A stretch of DNA of 60,506 nucleotides, from the NCBI RefSeq assembly GCF_001426865.1, contig NZ_LMFO01000019.1:1-60506 (forward strand), given 5' to 3'. The stretch's first letter is position 1; every line of letters begins with the position of its first letter. The notes below the pieces were generated by a model. The model did not search any database. It was not told the origin of the DNA and saw nothing but the letters and a program-made list of their open reading frames with translations. Shown piece by piece: positions 24,604 through 33,678 of the stretch. The stretch is from Paenibacillus sp. Root52. Lineage in GTDB: Bacteria; Bacillota; Bacilli; Paenibacillales; Paenibacillaceae. The translations under genes were made by a program, and so were the position numbers.

Positions 24604-24783
24604 AAAATGACACAGTTTTATTTTCGCAAATACACGTTAATCATTGTAGGCATCTCAAACAGATTGTTATAGATACATTATATTATTTTTAAATGTATAT
24701 AACAAACATTTTTTCTATATTGTTACTTTTATAACTCCATTAAAACCAATTAACCATCTTATTTGTAGAGCATCAATCTCACT

Positions 24784-26364
24784 TTATTTCTTACCGATTG
24801 AAACAGTGACCCAACTTGCACCATTTTGACCTGTACCCTCTGTAATTCTAATCTCGCGACCTTCCAATTTAAAAGGCTTGTTCAGATATTGAGATACATC
24901 TCTACCATCGAATCCATCCGACATAATCGTAAACAGCTTCATATGCTCATGTGGCAGGAAAAATTTTAAAAGTTCGCGCGAGACATAAGGAATTTTGTTA
25001 CTATTGTTTGTTTCCGTCTTAGACCCATACCAGCTTGTGAATTGGATATCATACATATATCTTGAATTGTCGCCCAAGTAAATGACCGAGAGCGGATAGT
25101 TCGAATACGCATTCTTCCCATAAGGATTAAAAGAGCGTCCGTCCGTGAAACCAAGTTCTGCATCCAGTATTTTACTGTTCCTACGATGGTCGTTGGTAGC
25201 AACTGATACAATTTGCGGGGGTATCCAATTCGCAGGGGGAAGAAATTGAAGATCAGGCTTCCAATCTGGCAACGGCTTTGGCTTTGGAATAGGTGTTGCT
25301 TCATAGTCGCCTACGGATTGAGACTCTTTGTTTAGTTCTCCTACATGAACGACAGGCATTGCTTCCCTGACTGAGGTTTGAATCGGATACCCCAAAACAT
25401 CAGTCAAAAAATCGATAGGAACAAATAGCTTGTTATTGACCACCATCGGTGTATACGGTTTATAATTTGAACCATCGGTAATAATTTTTTTAGATACGGG
25501 GATAGATTTGTTGTTTATAAGTGCTGCGCCCTTATTTTCATAAATACTGATTTTAGATCCATCGTTTTTCTCGATATATCCACTTTCAGCTTGATTAATC
25601 CAGAAGAATTTGTCACCCATGCCACGTACAATTGGTTCAACGGGTATATATATATTTTCTGCCAGATAGAAAGGCTCCCCTAAGATCGATGCCACTGGAT
25701 CTCCATTTACATTCAGACGAGATAGATTTGATTCCTTAGTTGAGGTGATAGGAATATATTGCAAAAAGGACAGATCCGAAGGGTTAAGAGGGCTTTTTAA
25801 TAACTTCCCCTTTCCTTGCTCTAACAGGTTCTTGATGAACTGCACCGCTTCGGCACGCGTTAAATACCCTTTAGGGCTATAACCTTCAACAGACAATTGA
25901 GCAGGATTACTACCTTTGGCAAGACCGCTATCAAGCATGTATCTAACAGCTTCGTCTCCCCTATAATGCACTCCTTGCGTAGCTGATATAAGTTCAGCAA
26001 CCTTGACCCGAGTCATTTCGCGGTTGCGTGTGCGATTATCCCCTTCCTTTGAATTAGGGTAGCTCAATTGATCGGCAAACTTGTAGTAATTATTCGCCCA
26101 TTGCCCATTCTCATCGGATTTAATTTCGGGTTGAAAGGCTCGAATTAATATAGCGAGAAACTCCGCTTCTGTTACCAAGTTGTTTGGTTTAAAGCTTCCA
26201 TCCTCGTATCCCTTGGCAATGTCGTGTTCCAATGCCCATTGTATTGTTTCCTTTCCCCAATGCTTTTCCACATCTGGGAAGACGGTAGATGCTGAGACAG
26301 GTGAACAGAGCGTGATGAATAGAGTAGAAAATATCAACAAGGTTGGCACTGCTTTTCTTTTCAT
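24784..26364 (-). CDS. S-layer homology and stalk-domain surface protein
   Basis: The start is ATG 26364 (GGGGG site), giving 526 aa; the longer ATG at 26412 has no ribosome site. A signal peptide (KAVPTLLIFSTLFITLCSPVSAS) leads into two to three SLH motifs (FPDVEKHWGKETIQWALEHD, KGYEDGSFKPNNLVTEAEF, and a later AEAVQFIKNLLEQG). These anchor proteins to wall pyruvylated polysaccharide. A stalk domain follows near residues 220-350. The C-terminal 130 residues (LDAELGFTDGRSFNPYG, IPYVSRELLKFFLPHEH, VSQYLNKPFKLEGREI) are paralogous to those of the 303-aa protein at 22.6 kb. It is likely expressed with the SLH and protease genes upstream. Confidence 0.8.
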   Translation of the reverse strand: MKRKAVPTLLIFSTLFITLCSPVSASTVFPDVEKHWGKETIQWALEHDIAKGYEDGSFKPNNLVTEAEFLAILIRAFQPEIKSDENGQWANNYYKFADQLSYPNSKEGDNRTRNREMTRVKVAELISATQGVHYRGDEAVRYMLDSGLAKGSNPAQLSVEGYSPKGYLTRAEAVQFIKNLLEQGKGKLLKSPLNPSDLSFLQYIPITSTKESNLSRLNVNGDPVASILGEPFYLAENIYIPVEPIVRGMGDKFFWINQAESGYIEKNDGSKISIYENKGAALINNKSIPVSKKIITDGSNYKPYTPMVVNNKLFVPIDFLTDVLGYPIQTSVREAMPVVHVGELNKESQSVGDYEATPIPKPKPLPDWKPDLQFLPPANWIPPQIVSVATNDHRRNSKILDAELGFTDGRSFNPYGKNAYSNYPLSVIYLGDNSRYMYDIQFTSWYGSKTETNNSNKIPYVSRELLKFFLPHEHMKLFTIMSDGFDGRDVSQYLNKPFKLEGREIRITEGTGQNGASWVTVSIGKK

Positions 26365-26454
26365 AGTATCCCCCAATAAAATAATTGATTTAAGCAATAA
26401 TCCAAATCGCAAGAGGTAGCTCCACGGAACAAGAAAGTAGATGGTCGTTGTAGG

Positions 26455-27093
26455 TTAAAGACGTATTGGAGGCAATTCGCTTGGATTCGATGGCTCAGTC
26501 GGTCTTTCCAGTAGCCCACCAATGCCATATTCCACGAAATTCTTAACAAACTGTACAGCTTCTGCACGGGTTAAAGCCTTATCTCCCTGAAAACTTGCAA
26601 GCGTTACTTCATTGGGATTGGAACCTTCGGCAAGACCAAAAGCCAAAAGATAATGAATTGCATTTTCACCGCTAAAGTTCACACCTTCTGTCGAGGATAT
26701 CAACTCTGCCACCTGTTTGCGGAGGATCACTTTATTCCTCGAAGCAATGTTCGTATAGCTTTTTACTGGATAATTCAGCTCTTTAGCTCGTTTGTAGTAC
26801 ACTTCTGCCCAATTCTCCGATTTTGAAGAAGAAAGCGTTGGTTCAAACGCACGTAGCATCATCGTCAAGAATTCAGCTTCGGTTACGCTCTTGTTTGGCT
26901 TGAACGTTCCGTCTTCGTATCCTTTAATCATGTCCTTAGAGATTGCCCAATCCACCGTTACTTCGTACCATGCCCCTTTTTTTATGTCCGAGAACGTAAC
27001 CTTTTCAGCGGCATCTACGCTTTGTGGAATCGATGTTGCGATGAGCACAATAAATAGTGCGATTGTGAGGAACTTAAACTGCTTTTTAAACAT
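26455..27093 (-). CDS. SLH-domain secreted protein, 212 aa
   Basis: The ATG at 27093 has GGAG upstream. A signal peptide (FKFLTIALFIVLIATSIPQSVDAAE) is followed by SLH motifs (VTFSDIKKGAWYEVTVDWAISKDMI and KGYEDGTFKPNKSVTEAEFLTMML, then KALTRAEAVQFVKNFVEYG). Nearly the whole mature protein is SLH, so it may serve as an anchor or S-layer subunit for a partner, probably the protease encoded directly upstream, 63 bases away. The short proline-rich tail has no extra domain. Confidence 0.8.
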   Translation of the reverse strand: MFKKQFKFLTIALFIVLIATSIPQSVDAAEKVTFSDIKKGAWYEVTVDWAISKDMIKGYEDGTFKPNKSVTEAEFLTMMLRAFEPTLSSSKSENWAEVYYKRAKELNYPVKSYTNIASRNKVILRKQVAELISSTEGVNFSGENAIHYLLAFGLAEGSNPNEVTLASFQGDKALTRAEAVQFVKNFVEYGIGGLLERPTEPSNPSELPPIRL

Positions 27094-27156
27094 ATGTACG
27101 CTCCATTTCCTGCTTTATTATTATAGGGGAGTTGCATTAACAACTCCCCCTGTTGT

Positions 27157-30100
27157 TTAGCGAGTCGTAAACTCAAGAATCAGTGGGTTTTTCAGTTCAA
27201 AGCTTTCCTTCGAGTTTTTGCTCGCTTTGCCCTTCACTGTCGTATCGAGAATGATCGTGAACGTTTCTTTCGAATCGAACTTACCATTCAGAGGAGTAAC
27301 AAAGATTCGATTGAACAATACATGAACTTTCACATCTTTAACCAGTTCTCCTTTGCTGTTTAAAACAAAGACGTTTTTACCTGGTTGAATCGACGCTTCA
27401 TCAATGTACTTATAGTTCTCACTTTTCATTGCTACTTGCAAACTGATACCAACTGGAACAAATGTGCGAAGCTCCGTTTTCGTTGGAAGATCTTTGACTT
27501 TAAGCTCTTTTTTGAGTGTCTCCAATTCCTTTTGAAACTCATCACGTTTCTCTATGTCAGTCATGGAGTCAATTGCTGACTTTGCACCAACGAAATCAGC
27601 GATAGTCAGCGATTCCTTCGCTTTCTCAAGAGCTGTTTTCACTTCATCAACCGAAGATGCTTTTTCTGGAGCAGGGGTTACGATAACTGTATTACTGCCG
27701 CTACCACTGCCACTTGGAGTTGGAGCTGGTGTTGGATTCGTAGGAATCTCTACAACATCGTCGTCTGGATCTGTCGGATTAATTGGAGGCGTTACTACAG
27801 GAACGGCTTGAGTTCTTGCATCAAGCGTAGCACCAGCAGAAACATTGCCACTTGCATCAACTGTTTTTACAACAATGGTATAAGGTTTATCTGCAACCAA
27901 TCCAGTAAACTCGTAGGACGAATTTGTAGTATCCGCAATAAAGTTGCCGTTAACAAACAGCTTCACCTTTGCAAAATCACTGTCCTCAGGATTATTCCAA
28001 CGTGCTGTGATCGTTGTTTGGCTTGTAGCTTCCGTTATCAATCCCGTTACTTCCGCAGGAGCCGTTGTATCAACTGGCGGTTGCGGATCTACTGGAGGCG
28101 TTACAACAGGTGTTGCTTGCGTTCTGCCTACAATCGAAGTGCCGATGGATTCATTTCCGCTTGCATCTACCGTTTTAACAACAATAGTGTAAGCATTATC
28201 CTCTGTCAGACCAGCGAATTCGAAGAACGAGTTCGTTGTGTCAGAAACAAAAGTTCCATTGAGGTAGACATTTGCTTTCTCATAATTTGCATCCATTGGA
28301 TTTACCCACCGAACACGAATGGTGTTAACAGTCGCATTAGAAACTTCCAAACTTGAAACCTCGCCAGGAGCCGTTGTGTCAACTGGTGGCGTTACAACAG
28401 GTGTTGCTTGCGTTCTGCCCACAATTGAAGTACCGATGGACTCATTACCATTCAAGTCTACTGTTTTCACAACGATCGTGTAATCCGTGTTATCTGTCAG
28501 ACCAACGAATTTGAAGAACGGGTTCGTTGTGTTAGAAACAAACGTTCCATTTAAGTAGACGTTTGCTTTCGCAAAATCTACATCTAATGGATTTGTCCAA
28601 GAAACATCAATGGAAGAATTCGTCTCTCCGACCACCGTAAAGTTGCTGACTTCGTCTGGTGCCGTGTTGTCAACTGGAGGTGTCGTATCAGGTACAGGCT
28701 TCGTTTTCGTCATAACATAACGACCAGACGATTCATTGCCATTAGCATCTACTGTTTTCGCTTGAAGAACATAGTTCGTATCCGCGGTCAAACCATTGAA
28801 TACATAACTTGTTCCTGGTGTTTCACCAACGAGCGTCCCATTCAAATACAATTTCGATTTAACGAAGTCTGGATCGCTCGGATTAACCCAAGATATTTCG
28901 GCTGTCGTAGTAGTCACTTCTCCAACCGTCAGATTGCTTACTTCTGCTGGAGGGGTTGTATCCACTACAGGTTGAGTGTCCTTTGTTGTTACAGTGACCG
29001 CTTTGCCCACAGATTCATTGCCAGCGATGTCCACTGTCTTCGCCGTAAACACATGTACTGTATTTGGATTCAATCCATTAAATACATACCGTGTTCCTGA
29101 AACATCCCCAACAAAAACATTGTCTTTATACAGGTTAACTTTCGCAAAATCTGCATCACCAGGATTAATCCAAGTTACTTCCGCAGATGTTGTGGTAACT
29201 TCGCCGAGTGTCATTCCCGTTACTTCGGCAGGAGCAGTTGTATCGACAACTGGTTCGGAGTCTGTTGTCACGGTCACTGCTTGACCAGCAGATTCGTTAC
29301 CCGATGCGTCTTCGGTTTTAAACTCAAACTCATATACCGTGTTTGGAGTAAGACCTGTAAATTCATACTCGTTTTGTGTAGTGTTATCTACCAAAACGTC
29401 ATTTTTGTACAAGTTAACCCGCACGAAATCTCCGTCAATCGGATTCGTCCAAGTCATTTTCGCTGTAGTCGTGGATTTTGAAACAACCGAAAGGTTGCTT
29501 ACTTCCGCAGGAGCTGTAGCATCTGCATCTGTTGTTTCCGTAATAGTAGACCCTTCCGATTCATTTCCACCCTGATCAACGGATTTAACCGTAACCGTGT
29601 ATGGTGTGTTCGGTTGAAGATCTGTCAGCGTAAACGTGTTACCGTCCGTGTTACCAACTTTTACATCGTTCGCAAAAATATTATTCGTTGCGAAATCTGC
29701 ATCTTGTGGATTCTTCCAGCTAAGCGAAATGCTGTTTTCGGTTTTATCAGCAACGGCGAGATTCGTTACATTCGCAGGAGGAGCAACATCCTTGTTGAAT
29801 GTCAGCGAACCAAATCCGTACTCAATATCTCGTCCTGGTGCTCCCAGATCAACGGCATATTTTTTAATTTCCTCACGAAGCTCAACATTGCTCATGTTTG
29901 GATACTTTTGCATCAACAGAGCAATCATGCCTGCTACGTGTGGAGCCGCTTGTGAAGTACCGCTTGATTTACCATAACCGCCAGTGCCATCGGCTTTTAC
30001 ATATGTTGAAATGACATCAACACCTGGAGCCGCAAGTTCGACTTCATCACCAACAGAAGAGAAAGTTCCACGTTGATTCAAGTTGTCTACTGCCGCAACC

Positions 30101-30957
30101 GCAATGACACTATCGTATTTTGCAGGGTAATTTACAGTGGGAGTACTAATGGGAATAGGATTTCCATTAGAGTCTTCCTGACTATTTCCTGCTGAACCAA
30201 CAACGACAATTCCTGCGTTGTAGGCATTATTAATCATTTCCTCTAAGAGTGACGAATCTGTATCCGTCCCAAGCGAAACGTTGATGATATCCATTCCATT
30301 CTGAATCGACCATTCGATCCCTTCAAGTACGTCAAGTGTCGTTCCTTCGCCGTCTGCTCCTATGGCTTTCACGGCATAGATTTGAGCGTCAGGTGCGACC
30401 CCTACTATACCGCCATTTCCACTTTTAGCAGCGATAATACCAGCAACATGAGTACCATGTCCTCTATCATCGTTGTAACTTGTCGTGTAGTCTACGGTCG
30501 AAACGCCGCCAGCAATCGTTAATTCATCGTGCGCGAAAATGCCCGTATCAATAACTGCGACTTTAACGCCTGCTCCTGTGTAGCCTTCATCCCACCTTTT
30601 CGTGGGTTGAATAGCTTGGAAGTTCCATTGCGATTGCTCCGCAGGGACGGCTGTTACTTTGATATCTCCACCAGTAATTCGGAGTGTGGTATTTCGCTCG
30701 ATATACGCAATGTTCGGATCACTCGCCAATTCACGTAAATCAGCATTTGTTACCTTAGCGGCTACTGCGGGAATCGTTTCAAATTCGTGTTTAACATCAA
30801 CACTTTCTTCAATTATGGCTTCCTTTCCATCTGCATTTTTGTACACAATAATAACTTCTTGCACGCTTCCATTCTGGCTACCCGCATGTGCTATTCCCGC
30901 ATTTAGCAGGAGGGATATTGCTAAGGTTGTAGCGATTATACCTTTATGTTTCCCCAT
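27157..30957 (-). CDS. Secreted subtilisin-like (S8) protease with seven FnIII-like repeats
   Basis: This 1266-aa protein has ATG 30957 with AAGGAGAG upstream. Signal peptide residues 1-25 (AHA cleavage) are followed by an I9-type propeptide to about residue 95. The catalytic triad is complete: D137 (AVIDTG), H167 (GHGTHVAG) and S335 (SSGTSQAAPHVAGM), with oxyanion N258. Residues about 390-1080 hold seven fibronectin type III-like repeats, each beginning with a PAEV.NL-type strand. The C-terminal 180 residues have a helical linker and an Ig-like end. There is no LPxTG or SLH domain of its own; the SLH gene follows it. It is expected to process external or surface proteins. Confidence 0.9.
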   Translation of the reverse strand: MGKHKGIIATTLAISLLLNAGIAHAGSQNGSVQEVIIVYKNADGKEAIIEESVDVKHEFETIPAVAAKVTNADLRELASDPNIAYIERNTTLRITGGDIKVTAVPAEQSQWNFQAIQPTKRWDEGYTGAGVKVAVIDTGIFAHDELTIAGGVSTVDYTTSYNDDRGHGTHVAGIIAAKSGNGGIVGVAPDAQIYAVKAIGADGEGTTLDVLEGIEWSIQNGMDIINVSLGTDTDSSLLEEMINNAYNAGIVVVGSAGNSQEDSNGNPIPISTPTVNYPAKYDSVIAVAAVDNLNQRGTFSSVGDEVELAAPGVDVISTYVKADGTGGYGKSSGTSQAAPHVAGMIALLMQKYPNMSNVELREEIKKYAVDLGAPGRDIEYGFGSLTFNKDVAPPANVTNLAVADKTENSISLSWKNPQDADFATNNIFANDVKVGNTDGNTFTLTDLQPNTPYTVTVKSVDQGGNESEGSTITETTDADATAPAEVSNLSVVSKSTTTAKMTWTNPIDGDFVRVNLYKNDVLVDNTTQNEYEFTGLTPNTVYEFEFKTEDASGNESAGQAVTVTTDSEPVVDTTAPAEVTGMTLGEVTTTSAEVTWINPGDADFAKVNLYKDNVFVGDVSGTRYVFNGLNPNTVHVFTAKTVDIAGNESVGKAVTVTTKDTQPVVDTTPPAEVSNLTVGEVTTTTAEISWVNPSDPDFVKSKLYLNGTLVGETPGTSYVFNGLTADTNYVLQAKTVDANGNESSGRYVMTKTKPVPDTTPPVDNTAPDEVSNFTVVGETNSSIDVSWTNPLDVDFAKANVYLNGTFVSNTTNPFFKFVGLTDNTDYTIVVKTVDLNGNESIGTSIVGRTQATPVVTPPVDTTAPGEVSSLEVSNATVNTIRVRWVNPMDANYEKANVYLNGTFVSDTTNSFFEFAGLTEDNAYTIVVKTVDASGNESIGTSIVGRTQATPVVTPPVDPQPPVDTTAPAEVTGLITEATSQTTITARWNNPEDSDFAKVKLFVNGNFIADTTNSSYEFTGLVADKPYTIVVKTVDASGNVSAGATLDARTQAVPVVTPPINPTDPDDDVVEIPTNPTPAPTPSGSGSGSNTVIVTPAPEKASSVDEVKTALEKAKESLTIADFVGAKSAIDSMTDIEKRDEFQKELETLKKELKVKDLPTKTELRTFVPVGISLQVAMKSENYKYIDEASIQPGKNVFVLNSKGELVKDVKVHVLFNRIFVTPLNGKFDSKETFTIILDTTVKGKASKNSKESFELKNPLILEFTTR

Positions 30958-31123
30958 TTTCTCTCTCCTTCGTGTTCCCTACGTTCTGTCTCTCATAATA
31001 CTGTTGAGAGAAATGTAGAGTTTGCAACAAAATCAATGCATACTCTTGATTTGCGTCATCAAGCGTGCTAAAAAGCGAGTTTAGCTCAGCAATATTTTTT
31101 GCCTGCTTATTTTTTGGAGTCAA
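30944..31123 (-). CDS. Small ORF leading the protease operon, 59 aa
   Basis: This gene starts at TTG 31123, with GGAGGTG six bases upstream, and ends with TAA inside the protease gene (14-base overlap). The product is polar and helical (KNIAELNSLFSTLDDANQEYALILLQTLHFSQQYYERQN), without a signal peptide. The strong ribosome site and the overlap argue for a real gene coupled to the protease; the role is unknown. It lies immediately downstream of the operator cluster. Confidence 0.5.
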   Translation of the reverse strand: MTPKNKQAKNIAELNSLFSTLDDANQEYALILLQTLHFSQQYYERQNVGNTKERENGET

Positions 31124-31145
31124 AAACGCACCTCCACTTTCAAAT

Positions 31146-31240
31146 TTGTGTTATAAACACAATCTACCATTATTTAGTTGTGTTGTAAACTCTTTTTTAG
31201 GGTTTATATTGTGTTGACTGTAGAGTTTTTGTGTTGTACA
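31146..31240. promoter_or_regulatory. Cluster of four TTGTGTT operators in a divergent promoter region
   Basis: A perfect palindrome TTGTGTTATAAACACAA lies at 31146-31162, and TTGTGTTGTAAAC, TTGTGTTGACTG and TTGTGTTGTACA half-sites follow at 31178, 31209 and 31229. The cluster fills the gap between the XRE gene and the protease operon, so both are probably controlled by it. Confidence 0.65.
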
Positions 31241-31278
31241 TTTAGACTACCTGTAGTTAAAACAGTGGAGGTGTGTCT

Positions 31279-31623
31279 ATGCACGACAGAATCAAGGCTA
31301 TCCGCGAAGCTCTAAAAATGAGTCAGCGCGAGTTTGGCGAAAGACTTGGAGTCAGCCGAGATGTCATTTCAAATCTTGAATATAATAGGGTTGAAATAAA
31401 GGATCTTATGGTGAAGCATATTTGTGAACGGTACGGTATTAATGAAAATTGGCTCACCACAGGTGAAGGTGATATGTTTTTAAATGAATGGCAATCCAAT
31501 AAGAAACTTGATGAGGCGATTGCTATTTTCAAAGAATTGCAACCTCAATTTCAAGATTTTGCTCTGGAGCAGATTCGCAAGTTAGCAGACTTGCAGGCAA
31601 AGCAAAATACCGAATTGGATTGA
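31279..31623 (+). CDS. XRE-family transcriptional repressor
   Basis: The start is ATG 31279, with GGAGG seven bases upstream (a GTG six bases earlier overlaps the site). The 114-aa protein has a Cro/CI-type helix-turn-helix (IKAIREALKMSQREFGERLGVSRDVISNLE, residues 4-33) followed by the phage-repressor-like turn YGINENWLTTGEGDMF. The C-terminal helix (FKELQPQFQDFALEQIRKLADLQAKQ) suits dimerisation. It is transcribed away from the protease operon across the TTGTGTT operator cluster, and a matching operator precedes the 1014-aa surface gene. It is the likely regulator of the surface block. Confidence 0.85.
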   Translation: MHDRIKAIREALKMSQREFGERLGVSRDVISNLEYNRVEIKDLMVKHICERYGINENWLTTGEGDMFLNEWQSNKKLDEAIAIFKELQPQFQDFALEQIRKLADLQAKQNTELD

Positions 31624-31662
31624 CTGCTTCGAATCAATGCTGTTACCTTTCGAACATTAAAA

Positions 31663-31690
31663 AACACTCAGGCGTGGCTGCCTAAGTGTT
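31663..31690. terminator. Bidirectional terminator between XRE and pilin-like genes
   Basis: AACACTCAGGC pairs with GCCTAAGTGTT (one mismatch); the minus strand has a T run after it. Confidence 0.7.
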
Positions 31691-31772
31691 CTATCAAAAA
31701 TCAGTTTGCTGTTAATTATCTCAGTGTTTATCCAAGTCATCGGTTCAACCTCCAATAAAATGACGAACATTT

Positions 31773-31994
31773 TTAAGGCACATCAACTTCAACGACATCT
31801 CCAGCGCCGTTGCTAAGCGGAAACCAAACAAATTTTGCATCCTCAACATTTTCCATAGATGCTTCAACTATACTCTGTGCCGCAGTATAAAACTCTTGCA
31901 TCGCAAATGCACCCAATGCAATAACCAGACCAGCAACGATTACTGTCTCAATCGAGACGTATCCTGCTTTGTTTCCCATCCATTTCTTCAACAT
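31773..31994 (-). CDS. Pilin-like small membrane protein
   Basis: The start is ATG 31994 (MLKKWMGNK), after GGAGGGGGGAG. The 73-aa product has a short basic leader, then GYVSIETVIVAGLVIALGAFAMQEFY, a hydrophobic helix with a Glu near its start. This is reminiscent of Flp-type pilins or pseudopilins. The C-terminal 30 residues are exposed. No Tad assembly genes are in the window, so it could use chromosomal machinery or be a different small surface protein. It is the last gene of an operon with a 175-aa protein. Confidence 0.5.
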   Translation of the reverse strand: MLKKWMGNKAGYVSIETVIVAGLVIALGAFAMQEFYTAAQSIVEASMENVEDAKFVWFPLSNGAGDVVEVDVP

Positions 31995-32102
31995 ATTTTC
32001 TCCCCCCTCCTTCTTCTCTTTTTTGTATGAAACGATCAAGCTTTGTAATGTAATATACTCAGAGTCTCATTAGTTCATAACGAAAAGTGAGTCTAATCCC
32101 TT

Positions 32103-32630
32103 TCAATCTATGAAAGCTCGAAATGCACCCGATATGGCTTGACTGGAGCTGGCACGCACCAAATTTTCCAAGTAGCGAAGAAAGCTATTATAGCTCTCCA
32201 TCAGCAATTTGCCTTCAATATAAATCACAAGCAATGAGGTATCTACCCGAGCCGTCTGCCATGGCGAGATCTCTATATTATCGTACACATTATTGTACTG
32301 GAAAAAGCGGAATTCCTTTTCTTTCGCCAGCTCAATAATTTCATCAAACGATTGCCTTTTTTTAATTTCTAAAAGTAGTTCAGAAAAATCTTCCGCATAA
32401 CTCTGATCATAAAGAGAGAACTGCTCGCTCAAGAACATTTGCAACTGCTCTTGCACAACTAATTCTTTGATGATAAAAGAGATATTCTCCTCCGATTCCT
32501 CGAAATCAAAGAGTTCCAAATCAACCAATTTGCCAAGTTCACCTTTGATTTTATCAATCGTTGTTTTCTCAATTTTTTTTTTTCTGATCAGCATTTGATG
32601 ACAAATTCCCATTTGCAGATATTGTCCCAT
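32103..32630 (-). CDS. Hypothetical 175-aa protein
   Basis: The ATG at 32630 has GAGGAGG nine bases upstream. The protein is cytoplasmic, acidic and helical (KIKGELGKLVDLELFDFEESEENISFIIKELV), with a beta-like segment (ISPWQTARVDTSLLVIYIEGKLL) and a helical end. No family is recognised. It lies between a tiny membrane ORF and the pilin-like gene on the same strand; a role connected with them is possible. Confidence 0.55.
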   Translation of the reverse strand: MGQYLQMGICHQMLIRKKKIEKTTIDKIKGELGKLVDLELFDFEESEENISFIIKELVVQEQLQMFLSEQFSLYDQSYAEDFSELLLEIKKRQSFDEIIELAKEKEFRFFQYNNVYDNIEISPWQTARVDTSLLVIYIEGKLLMESYNSFLRYLENLVRASSSQAISGAFRAFID

Positions 32631-32657
32631 GTTAATACTCCTCCTCTTACTGCGATT

Positions 32658-32787
32658 TTAAAACAGCATTGTTTTGAATAGGTAGCCAGAGGCGATGCCG
32701 ATGACAACCATTAAAAGACCAGCAATCAATTCGGTAATCAAGTTCTGGATGAAGCTTCTCTAAAATTTTGTTGAGTATGAATTGCAT
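32658..32787 (-). pseudogene. Tiny membrane ORF, apparently frameshifted
   Basis: An AAGGAG site precedes ATG 32787 (MQFILNKILEKLHPE). In the next frame the sequence continues as LITELIAGLLMVVIGIASGYLFKTMLF, a clear membrane helix, ending at 32658. Joining the two after about residue 15 gives a roughly 43-aa single-span protein. Either the gene is broken by one base or only one part is used; the evidence is thin. Confidence 0.3.
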
Positions 32788-32838
32788 CCTATCCAACTCC
32801 TTATTTCAATGATGTTGCGTTCATAACGGCATTAAAAA

Positions 32839-32865
32839 AGGGTCAGCCTATTTTTGGCTAACCCT
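32839..32865 (-). terminator. Terminator of the 147-aa gene
   Basis: AGGGTTAGCC pairs with GGCTGACCCT on the minus strand, followed by six T. The stretch from here to 33089 has no convincing gene. Confidence 0.75.
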
Positions 32866-33089
32866 CAGAGATACACGCTATTAATTTATGACATTTTGAT
32901 AATACCCACATCGTATTCCACCTCGTTTGATATTGTTTTGAGCATAATAGTACAGCTAAACTCAGTGGTCGTCAACCAAAATTTGGAACCCGTTACCTTG
33001 TAAACGGTATAGCATTGTCTCGTGCAATAGAGCACCATCGGTGCTACAATCATTTTCAATTACCGCGAGGCAAGAGATGTTCTCCCAAG

Positions 33090-33533
33090 TCAACTGAGTG
33101 TGAGAATTTCTTTTAATTGTATTAGATCTTCTTCTCGCGGATACTTCGATCCGAAGAAGTACGAATAAAATCCCCATGCCGTCTGGACATCCTCCATCGA
33201 AACAGATAACAGTTCTGCTTGTTTCTTGAAACTGTCATACACTTCAGGTTTGTTAGCCATTAACACTAAAATCTTCGGTAACAGTGACAGTGGCGTATCT
33301 TGAACCACGTTCTTCTCGGTTAGTAAAAATCCTCCGTTGATTACCTTCAAGAGTCCGTATCTCAGCAGGAATCCTAACTTCTTGCATGTTCCTGTATATG
33401 ACAACCCATATAACTTAGTTATTTCTTTTTTCGTCAATCTACAGATACTATCTTTGTCTGTATTATCCTCAATGATTTTGAGCAATTTCTCATAGCCAGC
33501 TATTGTGTCACGAATCTTTTGTACGCCATCCAT
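33090..33533 (-). CDS. Hypothetical winged-helix-like protein, 147 aa
   Basis: The start is ATG 33533 (MDGVQKIRDT), with GGGAGG upstream. Residues 35-80 (CRLTKKEITKLYGLSYTGTCKKLGFLLRYGLLKVINGGFLLT) look like a winged helix with its hairpin wing. The C-terminal half is helical. It may be a DNA-binding regulator. It is divergent from the gene at 33679, so the shared intergenic DNA may carry its operator. No family name can be given. Confidence 0.55.
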   Translation of the reverse strand: MDGVQKIRDTIAGYEKLLKIIEDNTDKDSICRLTKKEITKLYGLSYTGTCKKLGFLLRYGLLKVINGGFLLTEKNVVQDTPLSLLPKILVLMANKPEVYDSFKKQAELLSVSMEDVQTAWGFYSYFFGSKYPREEDLIQLKEILTLS

Positions 33534-33678
33534 TACCTTCCCTCCCACTTTCCCTCTGCCGAATCAGCCTGACCCATTATTGCTATTATATCAGCATGAA
33601 ATAAAAATAAGGGGATGGCTTTCTTCATTTACATTAAAGTGGAAAAACAAAGACTTTTTTTGGGACAGGTGCAACCGA

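Noticed and set aside
24966..25304. 112-codon minus-strand frame inside the SLH/stalk gene
   Set aside because: It is an alternative frame wholly inside a well supported gene, with no ribosome site.
27808..28356. 182-codon plus-strand frame, Cys/Arg/Asn rich
   Set aside because: It is the antisense shadow of the protease repeats; composition and repeats mirror the minus-strand gene.
27800..29760. Regular 280-330 base repeats that could suggest a repeat array
   Set aside because: They encode the FnIII-like repeats of the protease and vary as protein repeats do; they are not CRISPR or noncoding repeats.
33505..33678. N-terminal extension of the 263-aa gene
   Set aside because: It overlaps the start and ribosome site of the divergent 147-aa gene, and its proline-rich sequence is the antisense shadow of that gene's start.
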